From: Flavobacteriales bacterium
GTDB taxonomy: Bacteria > Bacteroidota > Bacteroidia > Flavobacteriales_F > PHOS-HE28
Direction: 5' to 3'
Length of the DNA: 64,000 nucleotides
Assembly (NCBI GenBank): GCA_016788295.1
Contig: JAEUSY010000041.1
Span: forward strand, 1 to 64,000
Of the stretch, positions 33,967 to 42,565 are shown piece after piece; the stretch's first letter is position 1, and each line of letters starts with the position of its first letter. The translations under genes and the position numbers were made by a program. Below the pieces are notes generated by a model that was not told the origin of the DNA, did no database searches, and saw only the letters and a list, made by a program, of their open reading frames with translations.

Positions 33967-34314
33967 ATGGACGCCCAACTGCTACGACCTCTGGCCTTGG
34001 AACTTCCCGGGGCATTGGAACAGGATCATTTCGGTAAACCGGCGTTCAGCGTGAAGAAGAAGATCTTCTGCACCTGGTGGGTGCACGAGGAACGCGCGGT
34101 GATCAAGTTGACCCCGGAGCAACAAGCGGAATGGTGTTCCGAACTGCCGGATGTCTTCGCTCCCTTACCCAATAAATGGGGGCAGCACGGCTGGACCAAC
34201 GTATTCCTGCCCATGGTGAACGAGCGCACCATGCGCCATATACTGGATCGGGCATGGCGAAACGTTTGTCCCAAGTGGTTGTTGCCGACGAGGGAGGTGC
34301 CGCCAAAAGGATAG
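33967..34314 (+). CDS. MmcQ/YjbR-family protein
   Basis: 115 residues. The CyaY-like YjbR fold is recognised from DHFGKPAFSVKKKIFCTWW, AVIKLTPEQQ, WGQHGWTNVFLPM and a final AWRNVCPKWLL. Family members are thought to be DNA-binding or nucleotide-interacting, but the evidence is thin. It follows the methyltransferase by three bases and is probably co-transcribed. Confidence 0.85.
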   Translation: MDAQLLRPLALELPGALEQDHFGKPAFSVKKKIFCTWWVHEERAVIKLTPEQQAEWCSELPDVFAPLPNKWGQHGWTNVFLPMVNERTMRHILDRAWRNVCPKWLLPTREVPPKG

Positions 34315-34327
34315 GGTGAAAGGGTGA

Positions 34328-34369
34328 GAGGGTGAGAGAAGGGCGTCGCCCTCGCACCCTCGCACTTTT
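34328..34369. terminator. Hairpin between converging yjbR-like and muiA-like genes
   Basis: GAGGGTG (34328-34334) pairs with CACCCTC (34355-34361), with an inner GGGC/GCCC pair, followed by GCACTTTTC on the plus strand. It is preceded by three tandem copies of the octamer GGGTGARA (34316-34338). Confidence 0.65.
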
Positions 34370-34382
34370 CAACTCCTCGACC

Positions 34383-36314
34383 CTACTCCAGCACCACCAT
34401 CCGCTCTTTCGGCACCTTCACACTGTAGCCGAAGGTCCACTTCTGGTTGGTGCGCGGCTCCACCTTCACTTTCCAGGTAAGGAAGCCTTTCTCGGTGTTC
34501 ACCTGTGCTCCACCGTTGTCGTCGAGCTTCACTTCGATCTCGCTGCGCACGGCCACGGGGTACTGGTCGGTGATCACCAGGTCGATGGGTTGTGCCTTGT
34601 TGTTACGCACGGCGATCTCCCAGCCCACGCTCTCCACACGTTTGCCGCCCACCACCTGCCGCTGGCTGAAATCCTTGCGCTTGGTGCGTTGCACGGTTAC
34701 GCCCTTGTCGCGGCCCAGGCTGATGTCCAGCGTATCGCCCACACCGGCCAGGTCCAGCAGGCTCTCGCCCACGTAGGTGCCCTCGAAGTAGATGTAGGCC
34801 GGACCAGCGAGCAGGTTCAATCCCTCCCAGCCCGTCACCTGCGCAAAGAGGAAAGCATCGAGGTCCAGCTTCGGGGTGCAGTAGTACTTGTAGGTGCTCG
34901 TCAGTTCCTGCTCCTGCACGCCCACTTGGTGGCTCTTGCCATCGCTGGGAATGGTGTAGGGCACGCTGATCGCGAACTCGAAGCTGGTGGCCCGCTCTGC
35001 GACAGCCCCGGCAAGTGAGGTGTTGGCGGCCTCCATCTCATACAAGAGGTCGTCGTCCTGATCACTCCGCTGCTTGCGTATGCGCTGAACGCTCTTCGTC
35101 TGAACTCCGGCCACATAACCATAGCTGGCGGGCTTCCCTCCGGTGGCGATGACCACTTCGCTCAACTGCGAAGCGCTCTCCGCCATGTTCACGTTCATGG
35201 TACCTGACGAGATGGGTAACTGCTGCGTGGTATAACCGATGTAATCGAAGCGCAGGCTGCGTCCGTTCACCGGGATCGCAATGGCATAATAGCCTTCCAT
35301 GTTGCTGGTGGTGCCATTGATGGTGACACCGCTGGCATCGGTGAGCACCACGTTCACGAAAGGCAAGGGCTCGCCGGTCCTGGTATCGCGGATAATGCCA
35401 CGCACATCGCGCACGTTGGCATTGTAGCCTTGGGGAGTGCTGGCGGTGGGCGCCGGGCGCGGCACGCCGAAGTCGAGGCGCCAGGGATAGATGGTGGGCA
35501 TGATGGCGTCCTTGTTCGGTTCGCCACTGCTGAGCGCCAATTGCACCTTGTCCCAATCCTCGCCGGTGCTCTGGTACACCTGCGCCTTGTAGGTAAGTTG
35601 CATGGGCCGGGTGATGTCATCCACTCGGATATCGTAGCTCGGGTTCCAGCCCGCACTGCGCACCATGTACTTCAGGGTAAGGCCGGCGTTCACGGGTGCG
35701 TTGGCGCTCACTTCCACCACCACTTCGCTGGTGGGGCGCGTCTTCTTGCCTTGCACCTGCGCCAGTTGCAACTTCACCTTGCCCAACTGTTCGTTCAGGG
35801 TGGCCAGCGTACGCTTGATCTCCATCCGCTTGGTGGCCAAGGCTTCCTGCCTTCCACGGAGGTATTCGTTGATGCTCTGCAACTGCGACAGCGTCAGCCC
35901 CTGGTCTCCGGCCACCACCTCGTTCTTGGCCAGGCGGGCATCCTCGCGCTCCACCACGGACAACATACTGTTCTGCCGTTCAATGTCTTCCTCAATGGCC
36001 TTGATACGGTCCCTGAGCACCACGACCTCTGCCCTGTCCTGTTTCTCCTCCAAATAGTTCAGCCGGTGCTGCACGCCCAGAATGGTGAATGCGCCGGTGC
36101 CGCTCACCTGGATGTTGGCCGGGTCCACCTCTTCGCTGAGTCCGGCAAAGACAAGGGTACTGGTGCCCTTGGGCAGTTCCACCTTGCCCGTGCGCGTCAC
36201 TTCGGCCCCACTAAGGAAGACCTTGACGGCGCTGATGTTCGTAGTGACGGGCTTTTCGGCCGAGCGGACCAGCAAGGTGGAGGCCAGGCAAAGGGCAACG
36301 AGGATGTAGCGCAT
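34383..36314 (-). CDS. MuiA/DUF4139-family exported protein with inserted carboxypeptidase-regulatory-like domain
   Basis: 643 residues from the ATG at 36314, which starts the signal peptide (YILVALCLASTLLVRS). Residues about 25-125 match DUF4140 (AVKVFLSGAEVTRTGKVELP), a long coiled coil runs about 95-200, and DUF4139 covers about 205-640 (YMVRSAGWNPSYDIRVDD, then IAVRNNKAQPIDLVITDQYP). Within it, about residues 300-390 form a carboxypeptidase-regulatory/SusC-type plug-like domain (VRGIIRDTRTGEPLPFVNVV, then SLRFDYIGYTTQQLP). The family is named for a mucoidy-inhibitor protein; its mechanism is unknown. Periplasmic or outer-membrane facing. Confidence 0.87.
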   Translation of the reverse strand: MRYILVALCLASTLLVRSAEKPVTTNISAVKVFLSGAEVTRTGKVELPKGTSTLVFAGLSEEVDPANIQVSGTGAFTILGVQHRLNYLEEKQDRAEVVVLRDRIKAIEEDIERQNSMLSVVEREDARLAKNEVVAGDQGLTLSQLQSINEYLRGRQEALATKRMEIKRTLATLNEQLGKVKLQLAQVQGKKTRPTSEVVVEVSANAPVNAGLTLKYMVRSAGWNPSYDIRVDDITRPMQLTYKAQVYQSTGEDWDKVQLALSSGEPNKDAIMPTIYPWRLDFGVPRPAPTASTPQGYNANVRDVRGIIRDTRTGEPLPFVNVVLTDASGVTINGTTSNMEGYYAIAIPVNGRSLRFDYIGYTTQQLPISSGTMNVNMAESASQLSEVVIATGGKPASYGYVAGVQTKSVQRIRKQRSDQDDDLLYEMEAANTSLAGAVAERATSFEFAISVPYTIPSDGKSHQVGVQEQELTSTYKYYCTPKLDLDAFLFAQVTGWEGLNLLAGPAYIYFEGTYVGESLLDLAGVGDTLDISLGRDKGVTVQRTKRKDFSQRQVVGGKRVESVGWEIAVRNNKAQPIDLVITDQYPVAVRSEIEVKLDDNGGAQVNTEKGFLTWKVKVEPRTNQKWTFGYSVKVPKERMVVLE

Positions 36315-36445
36315 GGAGGTCGATCTGGGTTGAAGCGTATCCGTAGGATGCAGGAACGCACGCAATTGCATAAACGTGCCTCACGGACCGCTCCGGGGCC
36401 GCGAACGTAAGAAGCCCTCTCCTGCTGCATGCTACCGTTCCCTGT

Positions 36446-36841
36446 TCAGGATCTTGCCAATTCCTCGGCGATCCACTTCCGCGCATCCGCTTCGCTGCGG
36501 AACATGCGCGTGGGAAAGGTCTGCGGGTGATAGCTGTAATACACGTTGGACATGGCCTCCCCCAGTTCGTCGTTGGTCACTATGGCGAGCGCGATCAATT
36601 GTGTGTTCGCATTGGTGCGCCCGAAGTAGTCCACGTTCATCACCCGTACGTCGGAAAGGGTTCCCGCATGGAAGAAGGCGATCATGGCGCATCGGTCGGT
36701 GGTCAGTTCATCCCGGCGGAGCTGCACTTCCATCAGGCCCTCCTCGTCCAGGTCTAGTCCCTCGCGGTAATGCACCTCGATCAAGCGACCGTTCTCCGTA
36801 AGGAGCATCTCGGCAAGCCGGGTATCCACGCGCGCCTTCAT
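36446..36841 (-). CDS. STAS-like small protein (DUF7793-like)
   Basis: 131 residues from the ATG at 36841. It resembles small cytosolic Bacteroidota proteins of STAS/SpoIIAA type: a first strand pair RLIEVHYREGLDLDEEG, a middle AMIAFFHAGTLSDVRVMN strand, then ALAIVTNDELG and the ending FPTRMFRSEADARKWIAEEL, which is a very common closing motif of that group. Role unknown. It stands alone between the MuiA-like gene and the pRiA4b-like gene. Confidence 0.65.
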   Translation of the reverse strand: MKARVDTRLAEMLLTENGRLIEVHYREGLDLDEEGLMEVQLRRDELTTDRCAMIAFFHAGTLSDVRVMNVDYFGRTNANTQLIALAIVTNDELGEAMSNVYYSYHPQTFPTRMFRSEADARKWIAEELARS

Positions 36842-36963
36842 ACAGTGAAGATACACCTTCAGAAAGTGGCTGTCGCATCAGCATCGCGGCCACTGAGTAG
36901 TTTCGCAGCACGAATGCGGCCTTCCCGATGGACCGCCGCTTTGGCACACGTACTCCGTCAACC

Positions 36964-37545
36964 ATGCGCATTTATCGTTTCCGCGTCCTGATCGATCATC
37001 CCAGCGAGGCCTTCCGCGACATCGAGATCGGGTCCGAACAGACCTTTCTCGACCTGCACAAGGCCATCAAGGACGCGTTCGGGTTCATCGGGCAGGAAAT
37101 GGCCTGCTTCTATGTGAGCGACGAGGAATGGGGCAAGGGACCGGAGATCCCCTTGGCCGACCTGGGCTTCGGGCAGGATGGCGACGTGAAACCCTCGTTG
37201 ATGGATGAAGTGTACATCAGCGACCACATCCGCAGCACCAGCCAGCGCTTCATCTACGCCTACGACTTCCTGCACATGTGGATGTTCATGGTGGAACTGA
37301 TCCAGGCCAGCGATCCCGAGCCGAATGTCACCTACCCGCGGGTGGTGATGAGCATGGGCAACGCACCCGATGAGCACTCCAAAGAGGACGACCTCACCGC
37401 TGGCATCCTGGACGAGGACCCCTACGCCATGGACAGCGAAGAGCTGTACGACGAGGACGAGGACATGGGCTTCGGCGAGGAAGGCGAGGACCATGACGAA
37501 TTCGGGCATGGCGGGTACGAGGAACACGGAGACGAGTTCCGATGA
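36964..37545 (+). CDS. Plasmid pRiA4b ORF-3-like protein
   Basis: 193 residues from ATG 36964. The N-terminal 130 residues match the pRiA4b ORF-3 family (YRFRVLIDHPSEAFRDIEIG, FLDLHKAIKDAFGF, DEVYISDHI, YAYDFLHMWMFMVEL). The last 60 residues are extremely acidic (EELYDEDEDMGFGEEGEDHD) and probably disordered. Function of the family is unknown. Its stop overlaps the miaA ATG by four bases (ATGA at 37542), so it is translationally coupled to miaA. Confidence 0.85.
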   Translation: MRIYRFRVLIDHPSEAFRDIEIGSEQTFLDLHKAIKDAFGFIGQEMACFYVSDEEWGKGPEIPLADLGFGQDGDVKPSLMDEVYISDHIRSTSQRFIYAYDFLHMWMFMVELIQASDPEPNVTYPRVVMSMGNAPDEHSKEDDLTAGILDEDPYAMDSEELYDEDEDMGFGEEGEDHDEFGHGGYEEHGDEFR

Positions 37546-38447
37546 CAACGAAGGGAACGCTGGTGGTGATCGGCGGTCCCACGGCATCGGGTAAGACCCA
37601 TGCTGCGGCCACCTTGGCCCACACCTTGGGCACCGAGGTGATCAGCGCTGATTCGCGGCAGTTCTACCACGCCATGCGCATCGGCACGGCACGTCCGCTG
37701 GAAGAGGAACTACTGGGCGTTCGCCATCATTTCCTGGGCCACTTGGAGCTATCGGAGATGTGGAGCGCTGGCGAGTTCGCGCGTGCTGCCGAGCCCGTGC
37801 TTCAGCGGCTACTGAAGGAACACGGCACCGCCGTACTTGTCGGTGGCAGCGGACTTTACATCGATGCGCTGATCAAGGGACTGGACCCCATGCCGGCCAC
37901 CGATACCCGCGTGCGCGAGCACTTGCAACAGCGGTTCCAGCAGTACGGGCTGCCTCCCCTCTTGAGCGAACTGGAACAATTGGACTACGAGACCTGGCTG
38001 CACATCGACCGTTACAACCCGCACCGCGTGATCCGCGCCTTGGAGGTATGCCACATCACAGGCCGGCCGTACAGCGCACAACGCACCACCCCGCAGGACC
38101 GCACCGATGTGCGCATTGTCCGCATCGCCATGGATGTGCCGCGTCCGCAACTGTATGCGCAGATCGATGAACGGGTGGACCGCATGATGGCCGCAGGCCT
38201 GGAAGAGGAAGCGCGTGCCCTGCTGCCCCATCGCCACCTGAACGCACTGCGCACCGTAGGCTACCGCGAGCTCTTCGACCATTTCGATGGATCGCTCTCA
38301 TTGCCCACCGCTGTGGAGCTGATCAAGCAGCACACGCGCAACTATGCCAAGCGCCAGATGACCTGGTTGCGGCGCGATGCCGAGTGGCACTGGTGTACCC
38401 CGACTGATCACGCGGCCATGCTCACGTTGGCCACTGCACACCCATGA
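37542..38447 (+). CDS. miaA: tRNA dimethylallyltransferase MiaA
   Basis: 301 residues. It transfers the dimethylallyl group from DMAPP to N6 of A37 in tRNAs reading UNN codons. The P-loop GGPTASGKT (about residues 10-18), the ISADSRQFYHAMRIGTARP block with the catalytic Asp, and VGGSGLYIDALIKGL are all present and intact, and the length is normal. The gene overlaps its neighbours on both sides by four bases (ATGA), so pRiA4b-like, miaA and the membrane glycosyltransferase gene form a coupled operon. Confidence 0.96.
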   Translation: MTTKGTLVVIGGPTASGKTHAAATLAHTLGTEVISADSRQFYHAMRIGTARPLEEELLGVRHHFLGHLELSEMWSAGEFARAAEPVLQRLLKEHGTAVLVGGSGLYIDALIKGLDPMPATDTRVREHLQQRFQQYGLPPLLSELEQLDYETWLHIDRYNPHRVIRALEVCHITGRPYSAQRTTPQDRTDVRIVRIAMDVPRPQLYAQIDERVDRMMAAGLEEEARALLPHRHLNALRTVGYRELFDHFDGSLSLPTAVELIKQHTRNYAKRQMTWLRRDAEWHWCTPTDHAAMLTLATAHP

Positions 38448-39988
38448 ACCCAGGCACACGGCCGAGGCACATGCTCTGGTGGTTCCTGGCCGCCGTGGTG
38501 CTCGGCGCCGTGGACCGGCTGGTGCTCCTGCTGCGCTTCGGTTACCGCTACGTGGGCAGCGACGATGCCATCTTCTGGCAGGCCGTTAGGGACTATGCCT
38601 CGGGCATCTTCCACGAGCCCTACTTCTACGGCCAGGACTACACCTTCATGACCGAAGCGCTGGTGACCGTGCCGCTCTACTGGCTCGGCGTGCCGCTGTA
38701 TGTGGGCCTGCCTACCATCACGGCCTTGTTGGCCCTGCTGCCTTTCTGGTCCTTCGGCGCATGGCTCCTTCGAAAGGACAGACCGCTGGCTGGTGTGCTC
38801 GTGGCCTTGCTGCCTGTTCTGCTCCCGGTGGAATACGGCATCATCACCAGCATGCCGCGCGGCTTCGTGGGCGGTTGTGCCATGCTGGCGGCCTGGCCGT
38901 GGTGCATGCAGGTTGAACGCCCTTTGTTGCGCGGTCTGTTGGCCGGCCTGGTTTTGGGCATGGCATTGTTCCTCAATCCGAACGCCCTTTTGTTCGCGGC
39001 GCCCGCCGCGCTCCTTTTCGCGTGGCAGCATCGGAGTGAATGGAAGGTTCCGCTCTTCGCCGTGCTGGGTGCTCTTCCTGCTGCAATGGCGTTGTGGTCG
39101 GCCAAACACTTCTATGCCGTGCATCCCGAACGCGTGCAACACACCATTGATGATTGGATGCTGGCCTTCCATCCCGAGGGCATTACCGAAGCGCTTGGGC
39201 AATTGGACAAGCACTTCGCGGGACTGATGCCCGTGCTCTGGTCCCAAGGCTGGCTGGCTCTCCTCCTGCTGATCGTAGTGGCCGTTGCCCTTTTCGTGCG
39301 CCGCGCATGGATGCCCGCCACCACCTTGCTGCTCGCCTTGGGTATCGTGCTCTGGTCGTTCGGCTACGCCAAGGTCCACGACGGAACAACGCACCCGTTC
39401 TTTCCCTTGTCGCGCATGTTCCTTGCCTTGCCGCTGGTGCTGGCCTGGTGGGGTGGAATGCTTCAGGTCAGCAAAGGTCATCCACGACCGCACCGGAACA
39501 TATTGATCCTCTTTTTCGCCATGGGCGTTTATTGCTTTGTGGCGAAAACAAACCGACTACAGTCCGTTATCGACCATACGATCGCCAGCCAGCACGATAT
39601 TCCGGTACAGGTGCGCAGCGTTGATGAACTGCGGAACGATTGTGCTAAGATCAATGCGAACGCGCATCAGAACAACGCGAAGTTGGTCGCGTTCTTCAAG
39701 GCCCCGGATCACCACGCGAGCTTCCTGCGTTGTTATACCTGCGAATTGTTCGAGCCAACGATGCCGGCCACGGTCGGTTTGGACTTCGACAGACGGGCAT
39801 GGCGTCGCGCTCTATCGGATGGCACAGCTGAAAGGCCCGTGCTCGTAGTGGGCGGAAACCCGGAACAATGGGTGGACCTGCAGGGTGAAGGTCCGGATGC
39901 TTCCCACAAGGAAGAAACCATCAGACTCCACCTGCTGCCCGCGGGCCCTGGCACCATTCGCGAACGCCTTGGGTTAGAGGGCCGTTGA
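38444..39988 (+). CDS. Polytopic membrane glycosyltransferase-like protein (GT39/ArnT type)
   Basis: 514 residues with about ten hydrophobic segments. The N-terminal loop after the first segment contains YRYVGSDDAIFWQAVRDYAS and EPYFYGQDYTF; the paired Asp residues in SDDAI are the expected catalytic or metal-site acidic pair of the GT-C fold PMT/ArnT-like enzymes, which use polyprenyl-phosphate sugars. The C-terminal 120 residues are soluble (periplasmic). Sugar and acceptor are unknown. The start overlaps the miaA stop. Confidence 0.75.
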   Translation: MNPGTRPRHMLWWFLAAVVLGAVDRLVLLLRFGYRYVGSDDAIFWQAVRDYASGIFHEPYFYGQDYTFMTEALVTVPLYWLGVPLYVGLPTITALLALLPFWSFGAWLLRKDRPLAGVLVALLPVLLPVEYGIITSMPRGFVGGCAMLAAWPWCMQVERPLLRGLLAGLVLGMALFLNPNALLFAAPAALLFAWQHRSEWKVPLFAVLGALPAAMALWSAKHFYAVHPERVQHTIDDWMLAFHPEGITEALGQLDKHFAGLMPVLWSQGWLALLLLIVVAVALFVRRAWMPATTLLLALGIVLWSFGYAKVHDGTTHPFFPLSRMFLALPLVLAWWGGMLQVSKGHPRPHRNILILFFAMGVYCFVAKTNRLQSVIDHTIASQHDIPVQVRSVDELRNDCAKINANAHQNNAKLVAFFKAPDHHASFLRCYTCELFEPTMPATVGLDFDRRAWRRALSDGTAERPVLVVGGNPEQWVDLQGEGPDASHKEETIRLHLLPAGPGTIRERLGLEGR

Positions 39989-39999
39989 TCGCTTAGCGG

Positions 40000-41277
40000 T
40001 CACACTTCCAATCCGATCAGCAGCACATCGTCGATCTGCTCCTCGCGGCCCTTCCACAGGCGGAACCGGTCCGAGATCGTTTGGTACTGGTCGTCCATGG
40101 ACAGATCGGCAGTGTTCAGGACCCACTCCTTTAGGCCCGATGAACGAAGCTTCTTGCCTTGCGGTCCACCGAACTGGTCCTGCATGCCATCGGAGAAGAG
40201 GAAGATGCGGTCGCCCTTCTGCAACGGCATGCTGGTGCCCGTGAACGCGCGCTGCTCGCCATCGTGATAGCCCACCGGTATCCGGTCGCCCTTGAGCTCG
40301 ATCAGTTCGCCCTGACGCACAACGAAGACGGGCGCGTAGGCTCCGGCATAGTCCAGTAGCATGGCTTGTCGATCAATGCTCACCACCGAGACGTTCATGC
40401 CATCGCGGTGCCCCTCCTCTTCATCGCCCTGTCCGTTCAGCGCGTCGATAACACCATCACGCAAGGCTTCCAGAATGCTTTCGGGCCGCACCACGCCGCG
40501 CTCAAGTACGGTCTCTCGGAAGAGCGAAACACCGATCAAACTGAGCAACGCGCCCGGTACGCCATGGCCCGTGCAGTCGGCTGCGGCCACCACAGTGCGG
40601 CCGTTCTTCTCCGCGAACCAATACAGGTCGCCGCTCACGATGTCCTTGGGCCGGTAAAGAATGAAGGCGTCGGGCACCAGGCCCACCAGCGCAGCAGCGT
40701 CGGGCATTACAGCGTCCTGGATCCGCTTGGCGTAGCGGATGCTGTCCAACAGCTCGGCGTTCTGGCGTTGCACCACGGCCTGTTGCTGTTGCAGTCCTTC
40801 GCGCAGTGCCAGTCTCTCGCTGATGTCGCGGGCAAAGAGAATGATGGCCGGACGCCCTTGGTAAGTGGTCACGCGCACGCTGCTCTCCACCTGGATCAGC
40901 TCGCCGTTCTTGGTGAGCAAGGGAATGTCCTCGTAGATGGCGCCCTTCTGTTCCCAGGCATCAGCTATCCGCCCGGCGCTGCGTTGCAGGAACTCCGTGG
41001 GATGTAACTGAAAAATGGTGGAAGCGGCGAGCTCCTCGCGTCCGTATCCCAGCATGCGCGCTGCCTGTTCGTTGGCCTGATAGATGCGCCCGTTCACGAA
41101 GTTGATCACGAACAGGGCATCGTTGCTGCCTTCCAGCACTTCCAGATAACTGTCGCGATCGCGTGTGATGCGTGCATGGCGTGCCTGCAGTTTATTGTAA
41201 GCATGTGCCAGCGAAGCCGAGGCACCCAGCAGGATCACGGGCAAGGCCCCGAACGCCAGCGCGGTGGTCAGCTCCAT
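40000..41277 (-). CDS. PAS-domain SpoIIE-type PP2C phosphatase, membrane-anchored
   Basis: 425 residues. An N-terminal hydrophobic segment (residues 4-25) is followed by a PAS domain (about 35-155: LEVLEGSNDALFVINFVNGR, RITTYQGRPAIILFARDIS region), a coiled coil (EGLQQQQAVVQRQNAELLDS), then a SpoIIE/RsbU phosphatase domain (about 200-425) with PKDIVSGDLYWF, VVAAADCTGHGVPGALLSL and FLFSDGMQDQFGG holding the metal-binding aspartates. It should dephosphorylate an anti-anti-sigma-type or other Ser/Thr-phosphorylated partner. The start overlaps the stop of the peroxiredoxin-like gene by ten bases. Confidence 0.92.
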   Translation of the reverse strand: MELTTALAFGALPVILLGASASLAHAYNKLQARHARITRDRDSYLEVLEGSNDALFVINFVNGRIYQANEQAARMLGYGREELAASTIFQLHPTEFLQRSAGRIADAWEQKGAIYEDIPLLTKNGELIQVESSVRVTTYQGRPAIILFARDISERLALREGLQQQQAVVQRQNAELLDSIRYAKRIQDAVMPDAAALVGLVPDAFILYRPKDIVSGDLYWFAEKNGRTVVAAADCTGHGVPGALLSLIGVSLFRETVLERGVVRPESILEALRDGVIDALNGQGDEEEGHRDGMNVSVVSIDRQAMLLDYAGAYAPVFVVRQGELIELKGDRIPVGYHDGEQRAFTGTSMPLQKGDRIFLFSDGMQDQFGGPQGKKLRSSGLKEWVLNTADLSMDDQYQTISDRFRLWKGREEQIDDVLLIGLEV

Positions 41278-42275
41278 GCGGGCTCGGCCACTTTGGGCAT
41301 TTGGTCCAACACGTTGAAGATGAGCTCCGGGTCGAGGAATTCGCCTACCCGGTCCGGGCGCGATACGTAGCGGACCATACCATCCACGTCCACCAGGAAC
41401 GACGCCGGCAGGGGAATGCCTTCCGCATAATCGAGGCCCGCTTCGAGCACCGGGTTGGTGTACACCACACCGTAGCGACCGCTTACCGTTTGTTTATCGT
41501 CGGACAGCATGCGGAACTTCACGCCGATGCGCTGCACCATGTCCTTGTTCACACTGATATCATCCGGACCGATGGCCAGCACATGCACGCCCTTCTCCAG
41601 AAAGACGGCACGTTTGCGTTCGTAGGTGCGCAGCATCATGTGGCAACCGGGGCACCAATCGCCACGCACGAAGATCAACAGTACGGGATGTTTGCCTCGG
41701 TAGTCCGCCAGACTGACGGGTGCGCCCTCCTGATCGGGCAGTTCAAAGGCCGGTGCTTCGGTACCGGGCTTCACTTTGTAGCCGAACCGCGTGCGTTTGC
41801 GGATGTGGGCCGCGTCCTGCACATAGGAAAAGGTGAGCCCCAAGGCCGCACCGAGATGCAACAAAGGCGGCAACCAACTATCCCATGCGAACGGACGACC
41901 GTAGATGGCGAGCACGTAGCACCCACCAGCCAGCAGGGCTACGCTGGTATCCACCCACAAGAGGTTCACGTAGGTGAAATGGTGCATGTAGGCCTGGCGC
42001 ACAATGGTGGCCACGCTCGCCAGCAGCAACGCCATCGTGAACCAGGGCCATGCACCGGACCGCGCATCCAACACCAGGCCCATGGCCGTACCGGTGATCA
42101 GCAGCATGGCGAACTGGAAACGGCTGGTGTACTTCTTGAACTCCAGCAGTGTGAAGCCATAGGCAATGAACAGCAACACCACACCGATCAGGTGGAACTG
42201 CAGCCACAGGAAGACAGGCGACACCACCGCGAGGAGCAGACCTAGGGTGGTGAACGGGTGTGGTCGTGTGAGCAT
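41268..42275 (-). CDS. Membrane protein with C-terminal AhpC/TSA thioredoxin-fold domain
   Basis: 335 residues. The N-terminal 145 residues hold about five transmembrane segments (for example LLLAVVSPVFLWLQFHLIGV). The C-terminal 160 residues are an AhpC/TSA-type redoxin: PGTEAPAFELPDQEGAPVSL, IFVRGDWCPGCHMMLRTYE with a CPGC dithiol at about residue 207, and PASFLVDVDGMVRYV. It should be a membrane-tethered thiol oxidoreductase or peroxidase. The membrane/redoxin fusion and the ten-base overlap with the PAS-SpoIIE gene suggest one functional unit, possibly sensing redox state. Confidence 0.87.
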   Translation of the reverse strand: MLTRPHPFTTLGLLLAVVSPVFLWLQFHLIGVVLLFIAYGFTLLEFKKYTSRFQFAMLLITGTAMGLVLDARSGAWPWFTMALLLASVATIVRQAYMHHFTYVNLLWVDTSVALLAGGCYVLAIYGRPFAWDSWLPPLLHLGAALGLTFSYVQDAAHIRKRTRFGYKVKPGTEAPAFELPDQEGAPVSLADYRGKHPVLLIFVRGDWCPGCHMMLRTYERKRAVFLEKGVHVLAIGPDDISVNKDMVQRIGVKFRMLSDDKQTVSGRYGVVYTNPVLEAGLDYAEGIPLPASFLVDVDGMVRYVSRPDRVGEFLDPELIFNVLDQMPKVAEPAWS

Positions 42276-42565
42276 GGGCGCACGTCATACGCAGATAGGC
42301 GCGCCACGGTTGCCTTAAGCGTGAATGCGCCCTGTACATTACGCTTGACCTTCACCACCCATAGCTTTGCACCCCCACTGGTGCGGCAGGTCATCTTTGA
42401 CAACTTCTTGGAAAAATTGAGAGCTTACTTGACACACCGAGACTTGCGGTAATGTGTGTGAACATGCGAGCACTTTCACCGGGTCATATTGATCTTGAGC
42501 CAGTACGTCACAAAAAGACCGCCGGCCGGGCGTGCAACACCCGGCCGGACGGTATCCTATTCCCA
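42276..42565. other. Intergenic stretch with an orphan promoter-like element
   Basis: TAGCTTTG at 42362-42369 matches the TAnnTTTG -7 consensus on the plus strand, yet no plus-strand gene starts for over a kilobase. The following 180 bases include ACACAC/GTGTGT arms and end at a strong GC hairpin (42522-42548). It could be a small RNA or a leftover leader. No protein frame looks real. Confidence 0.35.
42512..42548 (-). terminator. Rho-independent terminator of the FN3 gene
   Basis: On the minus strand CCGGCCGGG pairs with CCCGGCCGG (42540-42548 and 42522-42530) and is followed by CGGTCTTTTTG. This is the best factor-independent terminator in the window. It lies about 20 bases after the stop at 42566. 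Confidence 0.85.
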
